A stretch of 64,000 bases of DNA from Pseudomonas sp. TCU-HL1 (GCF_001708505.1 NZ_CP015992.1:3968001-4032000), one strand, 5' to 3'; shown: positions 52,952-63,143, counted from the first letter of the stretch. Made by a program: numbers and translations. Notes: generated by a model not told the origin, from the sequence alone.

Positions 52952-53932
52952 CTAGCGCAGGGATGGCCCCTGGAAGCCCATCCACAGCGCCAGGCGCTCA
53001 GCAACACTGGCCCCGAATTTCTTCGAGAAACGATCGAAAGGCGACTCCTGAACGGTGTAGTCGACAATCTCCTTGGCGCCGATGACTTCACGCGCCACGA
53101 AGCTGGTATTGCCAAGCTTATCCACCAGACCCAGGGCCAGCGCCTGTTCGCCGGACCACACCAGCCCACTGAAGAGCTCCGGATGACCATCGACCTTGAG
53201 CCGGTCACCTCGACCCTTCTTCACGCTTTCAATGAACTGCTGGTGAGTGGTATTCAGCACACCCTGCCAGAACTCGGTTTCTTCCGCCTTTTGTGGCTGG
53301 AAGGGATCAAGGAAAGCCTTGTGCTCGCCAGAGGTATACACGCGACGCTCCACCCCCAGCTTACCCATGGCATCGACGAAGCCGAAGCTGGCCGCGGTGA
53401 CACCAATGGAGCCCACCAGACTGGCCTTGTCGGCATAGATCTCGTCTGCGGCACTGGCGATGTAGTAGGCGCCAGAGGCCCCCAGATCGGCGATCACGGC
53501 GTAAACCTTGATGTCCTTGTGCTCTTCGCGCAGCCGACGAATCTCGTCATAGATGTAGCCAGACTGCACGGGGCTGCCGCCCGGACTATTGATACGCAGC
53601 ACCACACCCTTGGTCTTCGGATCCTCGAAGGCAGCACGCAGGCCGGTGACGATATTGTCCGCGCTGGCCGCCTCCTCATCGGCGATCATGCCACGCACTT
53701 CCACCAGGGCGGTGTGCTCCTGGCCGCGAGCTGCGCTCTTCTGCAGATCGAAAGCCGGCGAGAAGAGCGCCAGCGCGATGAACAGATAGAGGAAGGTCAG
53801 CAACTTGAAGAAAATACCCCAGCGCCGGGCCCGGCGCTGCTCCTGAACTCCAGCTAGAACCGCCTTCTCCAGGAGCTTCCAGCTCTTCTCTTCAGCCTTG
53901 TCGGAGGCCGGCTCTTTCCATTCGTCAGACAT
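52952..53932 (-). CDS. sppA: Signal peptide peptidase SppA (short form)
   Basis: 326 residues from ATG at 53932, overlapping the preceding stop by 8 nt. Transmembrane helix at about residues 40-60; S49 peptidase domain with Ser in DLGASGAYYIASAADEI and Lys in YADKASLVGSIGV. It degrades cleaved signal peptides in the inner membrane. Confidence 0.93.
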   Translation of the reverse strand: MSDEWKEPASDKAEEKSWKLLEKAVLAGVQEQRRARRWGIFFKLLTFLYLFIALALFSPAFDLQKSAARGQEHTALVEVRGMIADEEAASADNIVTGLRAAFEDPKTKGVVLRINSPGGSPVQSGYIYDEIRRLREEHKDIKVYAVIADLGASGAYYIASAADEIYADKASLVGSIGVTAASFGFVDAMGKLGVERRVYTSGEHKAFLDPFQPQKAEETEFWQGVLNTTHQQFIESVKKGRGDRLKVDGHPELFSGLVWSGEQALALGLVDKLGNTSFVAREVIGAKEIVDYTVQESPFDRFSKKFGASVAERLALWMGFQGPSLR

Positions 53933-54617
53933 AGAACCCCACCTCTCGGGATTGCGGGCGCAGGTCACCATCCAGCCAGTGACGCAACTCTTCGAAACGC
54001 TCGATCGCCAGCGTCGGCGACTCTTTGAGCAAGTCTGCGAGCGATTGGGCACCATAGCCCACCGCCACGGAATCCATTCCGGCCCCATGCGCCATGCGCA
54101 GGTCGAATGGCGAATCGCCCACCATCAGCGCGCGCTCAACTGCCACACCGCAATGCGCGAGAATTTCTCGCAGCATGCGAGGATCAGGCTTGCTGGCCGT
54201 CTCGTCAGCACAACGCGTGACGTCGAAATAATCCAACCACCCACGCCCCGCCAATACATGATCCAGCCCGCGGCGGCTCTTGCCGGTAGCCACAGCGAGG
54301 CGATAACCCTGCTCGCGAAACGCCTCGAGCGCTTCAGCCACCCCGCCGAACAGGGGCGAAGGCTGGCTCTCCAGGGCGTTGTAATGCTCACCATAGCGGC
54401 GCCGGAAGATATCGATACCCTGCGCGTCCTCGATTTCCGGATACAGGGTCGCAATCGCCTCGGGCAAGCCGAGACCGATGATGCCTTTGATAGCGGCATC
54501 GTCCCGCCAGGGCAGCCCACTCGCATCGGCAGCCACGCGCATGGACTCGACGATTCGGGCAATGGAATCAACCAGGGTGCCGTCCCAATCGAAGATCAGC
54601 AACTGGTAATCAGGCAC
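53925..54617 (-). CDS. HAD-superfamily phosphatase
   Basis: 230 residues from GTG at 54617, with GGAG 7 nt upstream, overlapping the rluC stop. HAD motifs: FDWDGTLVDS, ATGKSRRGL and MVGDSPFDL. It resembles phosphoglycolate phosphatases, but its substrate is not certain. Middle gene of rluC-HAD-sppA. Confidence 0.92.
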   Translation of the reverse strand: MPDYQLLIFDWDGTLVDSIARIVESMRVAADASGLPWRDDAAIKGIIGLGLPEAIATLYPEIEDAQGIDIFRRRYGEHYNALESQPSPLFGGVAEALEAFREQGYRLAVATGKSRRGLDHVLAGRGWLDYFDVTRCADETASKPDPRMLREILAHCGVAVERALMVGDSPFDLRMAHGAGMDSVAVGYGAQSLADLLKESPTLAIERFEELRHWLDGDLRPQSREVGFYV

Positions 54618-55563
54618 CGAGTCGCTCCAGGGTTTTCCGCCACATATCATCCACCGGGGCTTCCAGCTTCAATTCACCGCCATCAGGAAGGCTGATGGTC
54701 AAGGCATGGGCATGTAGGAACAGGCGCTTGCCGCCCAGGTCACGAATCTCCCGCGTGAAGTCCTCATCCCCGTACTTGGGGTCACCCGCGATGGAATGCC
54801 CGGCATGCTTGGCATGCACACGAATCTGATGGGTGCGCCCGGTAATGGGGCTCGCCTCCACCAGCGTGGCGAACTCGCCAAAACGGCGTACGACGCGGAA
54901 CTCGGTCAGCGCTTCCTTGCCCTCGGGATTCACCTCGACCATGCGCTCGCCAGAGCGCAGGTTGTTCTTCAACAACGGCGCACTGACTTGCTTCTTCGAC
55001 GTAGGCCAACTGCCACGCACGAGCGCCAGGTAGCGCTTATCGACGCCATCGCCACGCAGCGCCTCATGCAGATGACGCAGCATGCTGCGTTTCTTGGCAA
55101 TCATCAGCAGGCCGGAGGTATCGCGATCCAGGCGATGCACCAACTCCAGGTCCCTGGCATCCGGGCGCAACTGACGAAAAGCTTCGATCACCCCGAAGCT
55201 CAAGCCACTTCCACCGTGCACCGCAATGCCAGCCGGCTTATTCAGCACGATCAGCGCCTTGTCCTCATAGACGATCGCAGCTTCCAGGCGCTCCAGAAGC
55301 CCCTGGGCCACCGGCGCTGGCTCATCCGGTTCGGAGAGACGCAGCGGCGGAACTCGCACAATGTCACCCGCCTGGAGCTTGTATTCCGGCTTGATGCGCC
55401 CCTTGTTCACACGGACCTCGCCCTTGCGAAGGATGCGATAAATCAATGTCTTGGGCGCACCTTTCAACTGAGTGCGTAGGAAATTATCTATGCGTTGGCC
55501 GGCATATTCCGGCGGAACCTCAAGCAGCTGGACGCCGGAGGTTGGAGAGGCGGGAGTAGTCAT
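54610..55563 (-). CDS. rluC: 23S rRNA pseudouridine synthase RluC
   Basis: 317 residues. S4 RNA-binding domain (QRIDNFLRTQLKGAPKTLIY) and catalytic domain with Asp in HRLDRDTSGLLM. It modifies positions 955, 2504 and 2580 of 23S rRNA in E. coli. Divergent from rne across the long rne leader, as is typical. Confidence 0.95.
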   Translation of the reverse strand: MTTPASPTSGVQLLEVPPEYAGQRIDNFLRTQLKGAPKTLIYRILRKGEVRVNKGRIKPEYKLQAGDIVRVPPLRLSEPDEPAPVAQGLLERLEAAIVYEDKALIVLNKPAGIAVHGGSGLSFGVIEAFRQLRPDARDLELVHRLDRDTSGLLMIAKKRSMLRHLHEALRGDGVDKRYLALVRGSWPTSKKQVSAPLLKNNLRSGERMVEVNPEGKEALTEFRVVRRFGEFATLVEASPITGRTHQIRVHAKHAGHSIAGDPKYGDEDFTREIRDLGGKRLFLHAHALTISLPDGGELKLEAPVDDMWRKTLERLGA

Positions 55564-56121
55564 CTAGGCATCATAACAATTTTTTATGGATTTGAAGCAC
55601 TTAATGATTACTGCTATAGTCGCGAACGCCGCCAAAAGCGGCCTGGTTTCGGGGTGTTCGCCAAAACTGCCACCCCAACCGCTGCAACCCTTCTCAGGAC
55701 GTAAGGCCGTCCGACAGAAAATTCGCCGCAATGACCGCGGATTTTCCGAAATCAAAGCCTTGAGCCATGACGCGTGATCACCCCTTTCAATGGGAGATCG
55801 CGGTAAATGCAACCCGCTACGGATTCAGCGAGCGGCACCCGATTTTCAAGGGATAAGTGTAGGGTGGAGATGCACAATCGTCGGACTGCGTAGTTTCAAG
55901 ACGCTTCATTTCGTCCGCTACCGACCATTGATTCCTCCTCCTGACCAAGTGCTTCTGTCACGACACAGCAAGCAGGAGACGTAGTCGCGATTCCGGCCCC
56001 TTTGGCTGGAGTTCGCTGGACACTGGGACGGTCCGCCGCCCCTGACACGCACCTGACACCGACCGCGAGAGTCGTGTGCACCAATCGCCGTTTCCGGAAG
56101 CCCGGAACCTATTGGTACCAC
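55564..56121 (+). promoter_or_regulatory. rne promoter and long autoregulatory leader (rne-II region)
   Basis: A sigma-70 promoter, TTGAAG (55592-55597), 17 bp, TATAGT (55615-55620), gives a leader of about 495 nt before the rne ATG. Pseudomonas rne leaders carry the conserved rne-II structured RNA through which RNase E controls its own message. The leader here is of the right place and size; I did not fold it. No gene is seen in this stretch. Confidence 0.65.
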
Positions 56122-59100
56122 ATGAAAAGAATGCTGATTAACGCAACTCAGCCCGAAGAGTTGCGTGTTGCTCTGGTCGACGGCCAACGCCTGTACGACC
56201 TGGACATCGAATCGGGTGCACGCGAGCAGAAGAAAGCCAACATCTACAAGGGCCGGATCACTCGCATCGAGCCCAGCCTCGAAGCCGCCTTCGTCGACTT
56301 CGGTGCCGAGCGCCACGGCTTCCTGCCCCTGAAAGAAATCTCCCGCGAGTACTTCAAGAAGTCCCCTGAAGGCCGCATCAACATCAAGGAAGTGCTCAGC
56401 GAAGGCCAGGAAGTCATCGTCCAGGTCGAGAAAGAAGAGCGCGGCAACAAGGGCGCAGCCCTGACCACCTTCATCAGCCTTGCCGGTCGTTACCTGGTGC
56501 TGATGCCGAACAACCCCCGCGCCGGTGGCATTTCCCGCCGCATCGAAGGCGAAGAGCGCAACGAACTGCGTGAAGCGCTGAACGGCCTCAACGCCCCGGG
56601 GGACATGGGTCTGATCGTCCGTACCGCTGGCCTGGGTCGCTCCAGCGAAGAGTTGCAATGGGACCTGGATTACCTGCTGCAACTCTGGAGCGCCATCAAG
56701 GAAGCTTCCGGTGAGCGCGGCGCCCCCTTCCTGATCTATCAGGAAAGCAACGTCATCATCCGCGCCATCCGCGACTACCTGCGCCAGGACATTGGCGAAG
56801 TACTGGTCGACAGCGTCGAGGCCCACGAAGAAGCCCTGAGCTTCATTCGCCAGGTGATGCCGCAGTACCAGAGCAAGATCAAGCTGTATCAGGACAGCGT
56901 TCCGCTGTTCAACCGCTTCCAGATCGAGAGCCAGATCGAAACCGCCTTCCAGCGCGAAGTGAAGCTGCCGTCAGGCGGCTCCATCGTCATCGACCCGACC
57001 GAAGCCCTGGTGTCCATCGACATCAACTCGGCTCGTGCGACCAAGGGCGGCGACATCGAAGAAACCGCCCTGCAGACCAACCTGGAAGCGGCTGAGGAAA
57101 TCGCCCGCCAGCTGCGCCTGCGTGACATCGGCGGCCTGATCGTCATCGACTTCATCGACATGACACCGGCCAAGAACCAGCGCGCCGTGGAAGAGAAAGT
57201 CCGTGAAGCACTGGAGGCCGACCGTGCCCGCGTGCAGATCGGTCGCATCTCCCGCTTCGGCCTGCTGGAAATGTCCCGTCAGCGCCTGCGTCCTTCGCTG
57301 GGCGAGACCAGCGGCATTGTCTGCCCGCGCTGCGATGGCCAGGGCATCATCCGCGACGTCGAGTCCCTGTCGCTGGCCATCCTGCGCCTGATCGAGGAGG
57401 AGGCCCTCAAGGACCGCACTGCCGAAGTTCGTGCCCAGGTGCCGATCCCGGTTGCAGCGTTCCTGCTCAACGAGAAGCGCAACAGCATCACCAAGATCGA
57501 ACTGCGTAGCCGTTCGCGCATCGTCATCCTGCCGAACGACCATCTGGAAACCCCGCACTTCGAAGTCCAGCGCCTGCGCGACGACAGCCCGGAAGTGCAG
57601 AGCAGCCAGTCCAGCTACGAAATGACCCCTGCCGAAGCGGAAGAAATTCAGCCGGTCAGTTCCACCCGCACCCTGGTTCGCCAGGAAGCTGCGGTGAAGA
57701 CTGTTTCCCCTGAGCGCCCCGCTCCGGCCCCGGTTGCCCCCCTGGCCCCGCCTGCGCCGACGCCGGAACCCAGCCTGTTCAAGGGCCTGGTGAAGTCCCT
57801 GGTGGGTTTGTTCGCTGGCAAGGAAGAGCCGAAAGTCGAGGCCGAGAAGCCGGCTGCCGACCGCCAGGCCCGCAGCGAAGAGCGCCGTAATGGTCGCCAG
57901 CAGAATCGTCGTCGCGACGGCCGCGAAGGTCGTGAGGGCCGTGAAGCGCGCCGCGAAGATGAACGCAAACCGCGTGAAGAGCGCCAGCCTCGCGAAGCCC
58001 GTGAAGGCCAGGAGAGCCGCCGCGAGCGTCCGGCCCGTGAAGAACGCCAGCCGCGCGAAGAGCGTCAGCCCCGCGAAGAGCGTCAAGCCCGCGAGCCGCG
58101 TGAAGAGCGTCAGCCTCGTGAAGAACGCCAGCCACGTGAGGAGCGCCAGCCGCGCGAAGAGCGTCAACCGCGCGAAGCCCGCGAAGGCCAGGAAGGTCGT
58201 CGCGAGCGCGGTGAACGCGCCGAGCGCCCGGCCCGCGAAGAGCGTCAGCCGCGTGAAGAGCGTCAACCCCGCGAGGAGCGTCAGCCGAGCGCTGAACTGG
58301 CTCAGGCTGAGGTCGTCGACGAAGAACTGCTGAACAACGAAGAACTGCTGCAGGACGACGATGAAGGTGCCGACGGTGAGCGTCCCCGCCGCCGTTCCCG
58401 TGGCCAGCGCCGCCGCAGCAACCGCCGCGAGCGTCAACGCGAGGCCAATGGCGAGGAAGTGGTGGAAGGTCAGGAAGGCGCCGAACAGGCTACTCCTGCC
58501 GAGGCTGCTGAGATCGCTGCAGTAGCCGTCACTGCTGTCGTGGCCAGCGAGGTCGTCACCGAAGTCGTCAGCGAAGCTCCGGCACAGGTCGAAGCCCCGG
58601 TGGTTGAAGCAGCTGTTGCCGAAGTGGCTCAGGTCGAAGAAACCGCACCGGTTGCCGAGAAGGCCGCCGAAGTCAAGGAAGCCCCGGCTTTCGAAACCCC
58701 GGCCGCAGTCGAAGAGCCTCAGGTCGCTGAAGTCGCTCCGGTAATAGCAGTGGCAGAAGTGCCGGTTGCAGCTCCCGAAGAGGTAGCGCCAGTCGCGCCG
58801 CAAGCTGAAGAGCCCGCCCGCGCAGCCGCCAGCACCGGCCGTGCCGCCAACGACCCGCGTGAAGTGCGTCGTCGTCAGCGCGAAGCCGAACGCCTGGCCA
58901 AGGAAGCCGACGAGGCTGCCGCCAAAGCCGTTGCGGCCGTAGCCGCTGCCGAACCCGTGTCCGCCGCCGTACACGCCATTGCCGGCGTGGAAGAGCAAGT
59001 GGTAGCAGCGGAGCAGAAGGTCGAAGAAGCCGTCGAACCGGCTGTAGATGCCCCGGCCGAGCAGTCCGAGCAGGTGGCTGTAACAACCGAAACCGAGCCC

Positions 59101-59151
59101 CAGGAAGAAGAGAAGGATGAAGCCAAGGACGAGACCAAACCGGTCGTCTGA
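56122..59151 (+). CDS. rne: Ribonuclease E
   Basis: 1009 residues from ATG at 56122. N-terminal catalytic half with S1 domain (KANIYKGRITRIEPSLEAAF), DNase I-like domain with metal Asp in IVIDFIDM, and Zn-link CPRCDGQG at about residue 404. The C-terminal half is a disordered scaffold with an arginine-rich tract of EERQPR-type repeats (about 620-725) and Ala/Val/Glu-rich degradosome-binding regions. It starts mRNA decay and rRNA/tRNA maturation. Confidence 0.96.
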   Translation: MKRMLINATQPEELRVALVDGQRLYDLDIESGAREQKKANIYKGRITRIEPSLEAAFVDFGAERHGFLPLKEISREYFKKSPEGRINIKEVLSEGQEVIVQVEKEERGNKGAALTTFISLAGRYLVLMPNNPRAGGISRRIEGEERNELREALNGLNAPGDMGLIVRTAGLGRSSEELQWDLDYLLQLWSAIKEASGERGAPFLIYQESNVIIRAIRDYLRQDIGEVLVDSVEAHEEALSFIRQVMPQYQSKIKLYQDSVPLFNRFQIESQIETAFQREVKLPSGGSIVIDPTEALVSIDINSARATKGGDIEETALQTNLEAAEEIARQLRLRDIGGLIVIDFIDMTPAKNQRAVEEKVREALEADRARVQIGRISRFGLLEMSRQRLRPSLGETSGIVCPRCDGQGIIRDVESLSLAILRLIEEEALKDRTAEVRAQVPIPVAAFLLNEKRNSITKIELRSRSRIVILPNDHLETPHFEVQRLRDDSPEVQSSQSSYEMTPAEAEEIQPVSSTRTLVRQEAAVKTVSPERPAPAPVAPLAPPAPTPEPSLFKGLVKSLVGLFAGKEEPKVEAEKPAADRQARSEERRNGRQQNRRRDGREGREGREARREDERKPREERQPREAREGQESRRERPAREERQPREERQPREERQAREPREERQPREERQPREERQPREERQPREAREGQEGRRERGERAERPAREERQPREERQPREERQPSAELAQAEVVDEELLNNEELLQDDDEGADGERPRRRSRGQRRRSNRRERQREANGEEVVEGQEGAEQATPAEAAEIAAVAVTAVVASEVVTEVVSEAPAQVEAPVVEAAVAEVAQVEETAPVAEKAAEVKEAPAFETPAAVEEPQVAEVAPVIAVAEVPVAAPEEVAPVAPQAEEPARAAASTGRAANDPREVRRRQREAERLAKEADEAAAKAVAAVAAAEPVSAAVHAIAGVEEQVVAAEQKVEEAVEPAVDAPAEQSEQVAVTTETEPQEEEKDEAKDETKPVV
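57950..58290 (+). repeat. Degenerate EERQPR codon repeats in rne
   Basis: A run of 15-18-nt units encoding variants of EERQPR, interrupted by longer units (EAREGQE). It makes up the arginine-rich RNA-binding part of the scaffold. Slippage at such units could change length among strains. Confidence 0.75.
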
Positions 59152-59164
59152 AGCCTGTCCTGAA

Positions 59165-59198
59165 CAAAAAAGGGGATGCCATTGGCATCCCCTTTTTT
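59165..59198. terminator. Bidirectional terminator after rne
   Basis: AAAAAAGGGGATGCC-ATT-GGCATCCCCTTTTTT, strong on both strands, shared with the convergent ABC exporter gene. Confidence 0.9.
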
Positions 59199-59217
59199 AT
59201 TGCGCGATCTATTCGCC

Positions 59218-60999
59218 CTACTCCACTTCGTCCTCTACCTGCGTCCTGAACTGCAGCTCCGCCAATCGCGCATAGAGCGGACTACTGGCTACCAGCTGTG
59301 AATGCCGCCCCACGGCCACTACCTTACCTCGCTCCATCACCGCGATGCGGTCGGCGGTCTGCACGGTAGCCAGACGGTGCGCGATCACCAGCGTGGTGCG
59401 GCCACTCATCAGGGCCGGCAAGGCCTGCTGGATCAGGTACTCACTCTCCGCGTCCAGGGCGCTGGTGGCCTCGTCCAGCAGCAGGATGGGCGCATCCACC
59501 AGCAGGGCACGGGCGATGGCCAGGCGCTGACGCTGTCCACCTGAAAGCCCGATGCCACCCTCCCCCAGATGCGTCTGGTAACCCTGGGGCAGACGGGTAA
59601 TGAATTCGTGGGCATGGGCCGCTCGGGCTGCAGCCTCCACTTCGGAGTCACTGGCCTCGGGCCGACCATAGCGGATGTTGTCTTCGACGCTGCCGTAGAA
59701 CAACGCGGGATTCTGTGACACCAGGGCGAAACAACGGCGCAGGTCAGCGGGATCGAGCTGTCTCAACTCCATGCCCTCGACCCGGATACTGCCCGTCTGA
59801 GGGTCGAAGAAACGCAGCAGCAATTCGAAGACTGTGGACTTGCCCGCTCCGGAAGGGCCCACCAGAGCCAGGGTCTCACCAGGCCTGACCTCCAGGCTCA
59901 CGCCGTCCAGGGCGTTCACTTCAAGCCGACCAGGATAGGCGAAGTGCACCGCTGAAAGCGCTATGCGCCCACTGGCTCGTGCAGGCAATGCCACCCGCCC
60001 TTCAGTCGGCGCCTGAATGTCGTTGTGTGCCTGCAACAGCTCGGCGATGCGCTCCGCTGCACCGGCGGCGCTTTGCAACTCCCCGATCACTTCACTGATG
60101 GCGCCGAACGCCGCGCCCACGATCAGGCTGTAGAAAACGAAGGCCGCCAAGTCTCCCGGCGAGATACGTCCGGCAATAACATCCGTGCCACCCACCCAGA
60201 GCATCACGCCGACCGCCCCCAGCACCAGCAGGATCACCAGGGTAATCAGCCAGGCACGCTGGGCGATGCGTCGTCGCGCCGCGTCGAAGGCACCCTCCAC
60301 CGTGCGGGCGAAATGCTGGCGATCCTGCGCCTGGTGGTTATAGGCCTGCACCGTCTTTATCTGCCCAAGCGTCTCGCCGACGTAGCTGCCAACGTCAGCA
60401 ATGCGGTCCTGGCTCTGCCGTGACAGGCGCCGTACCCGCCGACCGAAGATGAGTATCGGCGCCAGCACCAGCGGCAGGGCCAGCAGCACGATACCGGTGA
60501 GCTTGGGGTTGGTGACGAACAGCAGGCCGATTCCGCCCACCAGCATGATGCCGTTACGCAGCGCCATGGAGAGCGACGAGCCGATCACCGACTGCAACAG
60601 TGTGGTATCGGCTGTCAATCGGGACTGGATTTCCGAGGCGCGATTGCTCTCATAGAAGCCTGGATGCAATTGGATCAGGTGATCGAACACGCGCTTGCGG
60701 ATGTCGGCAACGAAGCGCTCACCAATCCAGGACACCAGGTAGAAACGCGTGAAGGTGCCCAATGCCAGGGCCAGCACCAGGCCGAAGAACAGCATGATCG
60801 AATGCTGTAGCGCTTCCGCCGACTGAGTCGCCAGCCCCTGATCCACCAGCAGGCGTATCCCCTGGCCCATGGACAATGTGATGCCGGCCGTGAACAGCAG
60901 CGCCAGCAAGGCGCCTATCACTCGCCAACGATAGGGGGCAACGAAACGCACAGCCATGCGCAGCGCATTACGCTGCCGAGGGGAGAGGAACGATGCCAT
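59218..60999 (-). CDS. MsbA-like ABC exporter (half-transporter)
   Basis: 593 residues from ATG at 60999; a longer in-frame form lacks family support. Six transmembrane helices in the N-terminal half, then an ATP-binding domain with GPSGAGKSTVFELL, LSGGQRQRLAIARALL and ILLLDEATSALD. It works as a homodimer and exports lipids or drugs. It lacks msbA neighbours (lpxK), so it is probably a paralogue with another substrate. Confidence 0.9.
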   Translation of the reverse strand: MASFLSPRQRNALRMAVRFVAPYRWRVIGALLALLFTAGITLSMGQGIRLLVDQGLATQSAEALQHSIMLFFGLVLALALGTFTRFYLVSWIGERFVADIRKRVFDHLIQLHPGFYESNRASEIQSRLTADTTLLQSVIGSSLSMALRNGIMLVGGIGLLFVTNPKLTGIVLLALPLVLAPILIFGRRVRRLSRQSQDRIADVGSYVGETLGQIKTVQAYNHQAQDRQHFARTVEGAFDAARRRIAQRAWLITLVILLVLGAVGVMLWVGGTDVIAGRISPGDLAAFVFYSLIVGAAFGAISEVIGELQSAAGAAERIAELLQAHNDIQAPTEGRVALPARASGRIALSAVHFAYPGRLEVNALDGVSLEVRPGETLALVGPSGAGKSTVFELLLRFFDPQTGSIRVEGMELRQLDPADLRRCFALVSQNPALFYGSVEDNIRYGRPEASDSEVEAAARAAHAHEFITRLPQGYQTHLGEGGIGLSGGQRQRLAIARALLVDAPILLLDEATSALDAESEYLIQQALPALMSGRTTLVIAHRLATVQTADRIAVMERGKVVAVGRHSQLVASSPLYARLAELQFRTQVEDEVE

Positions 61000-61129
61000 C
61001 GAGGGGCTCAGTCGGTTTGTCCAAAGGGTTCCGGGATGCGTACTGGAGTCTCCGCCCACCACCCCACGAGGCAGAGGCAAAGCGCAACCAGGTTGCGTCG
61101 ACAACGGAGGCTCAACAAGCCCGGCGTGC

Positions 61130-61570
61130 TCATTGCCCACCCTGCAGGAAGCGCCCTGCATGGTCGGGCGACGGCAACAGGCAGACGTCGTGTCGGCCAA
61201 ACAGGCGGTAGCGGTTCAACGCAATGCGGTCATAGCACCAGTCGCGCAACGCCAGCGGCAGGAAACGGAAGATCGACAACAGCGGCCAGGGCGCGGGCAG
61301 CTGGTGCAGAATGCGCGCAATGGCCTCGGAGCGGACGAACAGCTCACGGCCTTCGACATAGAGCAGGGTTGCAAAGCTGTCGGCGGGCTGGCCGAACCAG
61401 CGCAGGATCGCCTGCCCTTCCGGCGATTGCACCGAGGCAAGTTTGAACACCCGTGCCCGGTCATGGCGGATCAGGAACCGCGCCCAGCCATTGCAGAGCT
61501 TGCACACGCCATCGAAGAGCACGATTCGCTCGCCGGGACGAACATGGGGCGGGTACGGCTCGACATCCAT
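61130..61570 (-). CDS. DCC-family (DUF393) thiol-disulfide oxidoreductase-like protein
   Basis: 146 residues. The motif FDGVCKLCNGWARFLI (Asp and two Cys about residues 20-26) defines the DCC/YuxK family. Thioredoxin-like role inferred. It lies between the ABC exporter and the kinase-like gene on the same strand. Confidence 0.88.
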   Translation of the reverse strand: MDVEPYPPHVRPGERIVLFDGVCKLCNGWARFLIRHDRARVFKLASVQSPEGQAILRWFGQPADSFATLLYVEGRELFVRSEAIARILHQLPAPWPLLSIFRFLPLALRDWCYDRIALNRYRLFGRHDVCLLPSPDHAGRFLQGGQ

Positions 61571-61641
61571 CGTGACGCTCCTGCATCCACGGGAAAGTGC
61601 TGTCGATCTTAGCCGATATCCCCAAAAATCGGTGATACGCC

Positions 61642-62769
61642 TCAGGCTGGATCGCCCCAGCCGAGGGGATAGAGCAGCTCTTCCTTGTAGCCCGCCCAGA
61701 CCCTTACAGCATCGGGAAATGCCTCATCCAGGGCCGGATCTCCGCTGTCTACCAACAGGGGCCGCCCTTCCAGGGTGCCAAGCTTGCGCTTGGTCGCCAC
61801 CACCCGCAGATGATCCAGGCCAATGGCCCGCAGCACTCGCGGGCTGATCTGCTGGTTGCCGCGGCCAATGATGTGGCCCTGGCCCCCGATCGCCGTGACC
61901 AGCAGCCGCGACGGGTGACCGGCGACGAGTTCGAACAGCTCCGCCTCGGTCACGTCCCGTGCAATCACGCGACCGTTCTCGATCACGTCCACGCCCAGGA
62001 GCGTGGTTTCCAGCCCCAGGTTGCCCGCCAGCCCGTGCAGGGTGGAACCCGGACCGAAGACGTAGCGCACGTCTGCTTCCCAGGTGTCGCTAAGCCAATC
62101 GGCAAGATCCACCAGCACCAGCTCTTCCGACTCCATGCCACCTTGCTTGACGTGCTGCATGAAGTGGCCTTCCTCAGGCACCGTCAGCTCGCCATACCAG
62201 CGCGCGGCAACTTTGCCGTCACGCAGCGCGGACTCATCCAGGTCACGCACTTCGCCACTGGCCAGGCGCACCAGTCCACCTTCCACCAGACGCCGCGCCA
62301 GTTCGCCGGCGGCGCGCGGGCTGATGGCATAGACCCCGGAGTGGATTTTCACTCCCGCGGGGATGCCCAGCACCGGCTGCCCCTCGCGCACTGCTGCGCT
62401 GACATCCCGCGCCGTGCCATCACCACCAGCGAACAGGATCAACGCCACGCCGGCGTCTTGCAGCGCTTCGACTGCATGCTGGGTGTCTTCGGCGCGGGTC
62501 GACTCCCCGTCGAGGTGCCCCAGCACGCGGTGAGCGAATCCCATCTCCGCCAACAGGTCCGCCCCCATCGGGCCAGGAAAAGTCAGGAACTGGAGGCGGC
62601 CGACAAGCGGCAACAAACGCTCCAGCGCCAAGCGGGTGCGTGCTGCTGCGCGCGGCTCGGCCCCTCTGGCAAGGGCCTCGTCTGCGACCCCGTCGCTTCC
62701 CTTGAGCGCAGCCGGGCCACCCAGGCCGGCCAGGGGATTGATGATCAGCCCCATATGGAACGTGGACAT
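61642..62769 (-). CDS. ATP-NAD kinase family protein (AcoX-like)
   Basis: 375 residues from ATG at 62769, with GAGG 5 nt upstream. The N-terminal MSTFHMGLIINPLAGLGG and the diacylglycerol/NAD-kinase motif LILFAGGDGTARDV are typical. It resembles AcoX-type proteins whose substrate is unsettled; a polyphosphate/ATP-NAD kinase role is likely. Standing alone here, it gives no hint of a pathway. Confidence 0.82.
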   Translation of the reverse strand: MSTFHMGLIINPLAGLGGPAALKGSDGVADEALARGAEPRAAARTRLALERLLPLVGRLQFLTFPGPMGADLLAEMGFAHRVLGHLDGESTRAEDTQHAVEALQDAGVALILFAGGDGTARDVSAAVREGQPVLGIPAGVKIHSGVYAISPRAAGELARRLVEGGLVRLASGEVRDLDESALRDGKVAARWYGELTVPEEGHFMQHVKQGGMESEELVLVDLADWLSDTWEADVRYVFGPGSTLHGLAGNLGLETTLLGVDVIENGRVIARDVTEAELFELVAGHPSRLLVTAIGGQGHIIGRGNQQISPRVLRAIGLDHLRVVATKRKLGTLEGRPLLVDSGDPALDEAFPDAVRVWAGYKEELLYPLGWGDPA

Positions 62770-62960
62770 GCTTACCTCGAACTGAACTCTCGCCCCGCGC
62801 AGGGGGTCCATCCACCACGACCAGGACACTCGCAGTTGGCATACTCGCTGCTAGTGTTTCCTGGTCTTTCGTTTTTCCGGCGCCACGTGAGCGCCCACTG
62901 TCACTGCGTGTTCATCTACCCTACCTAGACTGCGCGCACTACCTGAAGAGGAGACAGCCC

Positions 62961-63137
62961 ATGAGCTTGCACGACAGCACTTCTGATCGCCGCGTGATCC
63001 CGCTGCAGCAGCGTCGCCCCGTAGGCGGCGCCATCATCGACGCCCAGGGCCGTGAGATTCCGATTACCGAAACCATGATCCAGCGCGCCTGCCAGGAGCT
63101 CCACAAGCAATTGGCAGCCGAGTTGCGGCAGGCATGA
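62961..63137 (+). CDS. PA1571-family small protein
   Basis: 58 residues, ATG at 62961 preceded by GAAGAGGAG. The core VGGAIIDAQGREIPITETMI and the C-terminal helix match the PA1571 family of Pseudomonas small proteins. Function unknown. It is followed by a hairpin and the convergent pdxB. Confidence 0.82.
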   Translation: MSLHDSTSDRRVIPLQQRRPVGGAIIDAQGREIPITETMIQRACQELHKQLAAELRQA

Positions 63138-63143
63138 AGCAGC

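Noticed and set aside
56971..58998. 675-codon minus-strand open frame rich in Phe, Leu and Ala
   Set aside because: Antisense to rne; its repetitive pattern is the complement of the EERQPR codon repeats.
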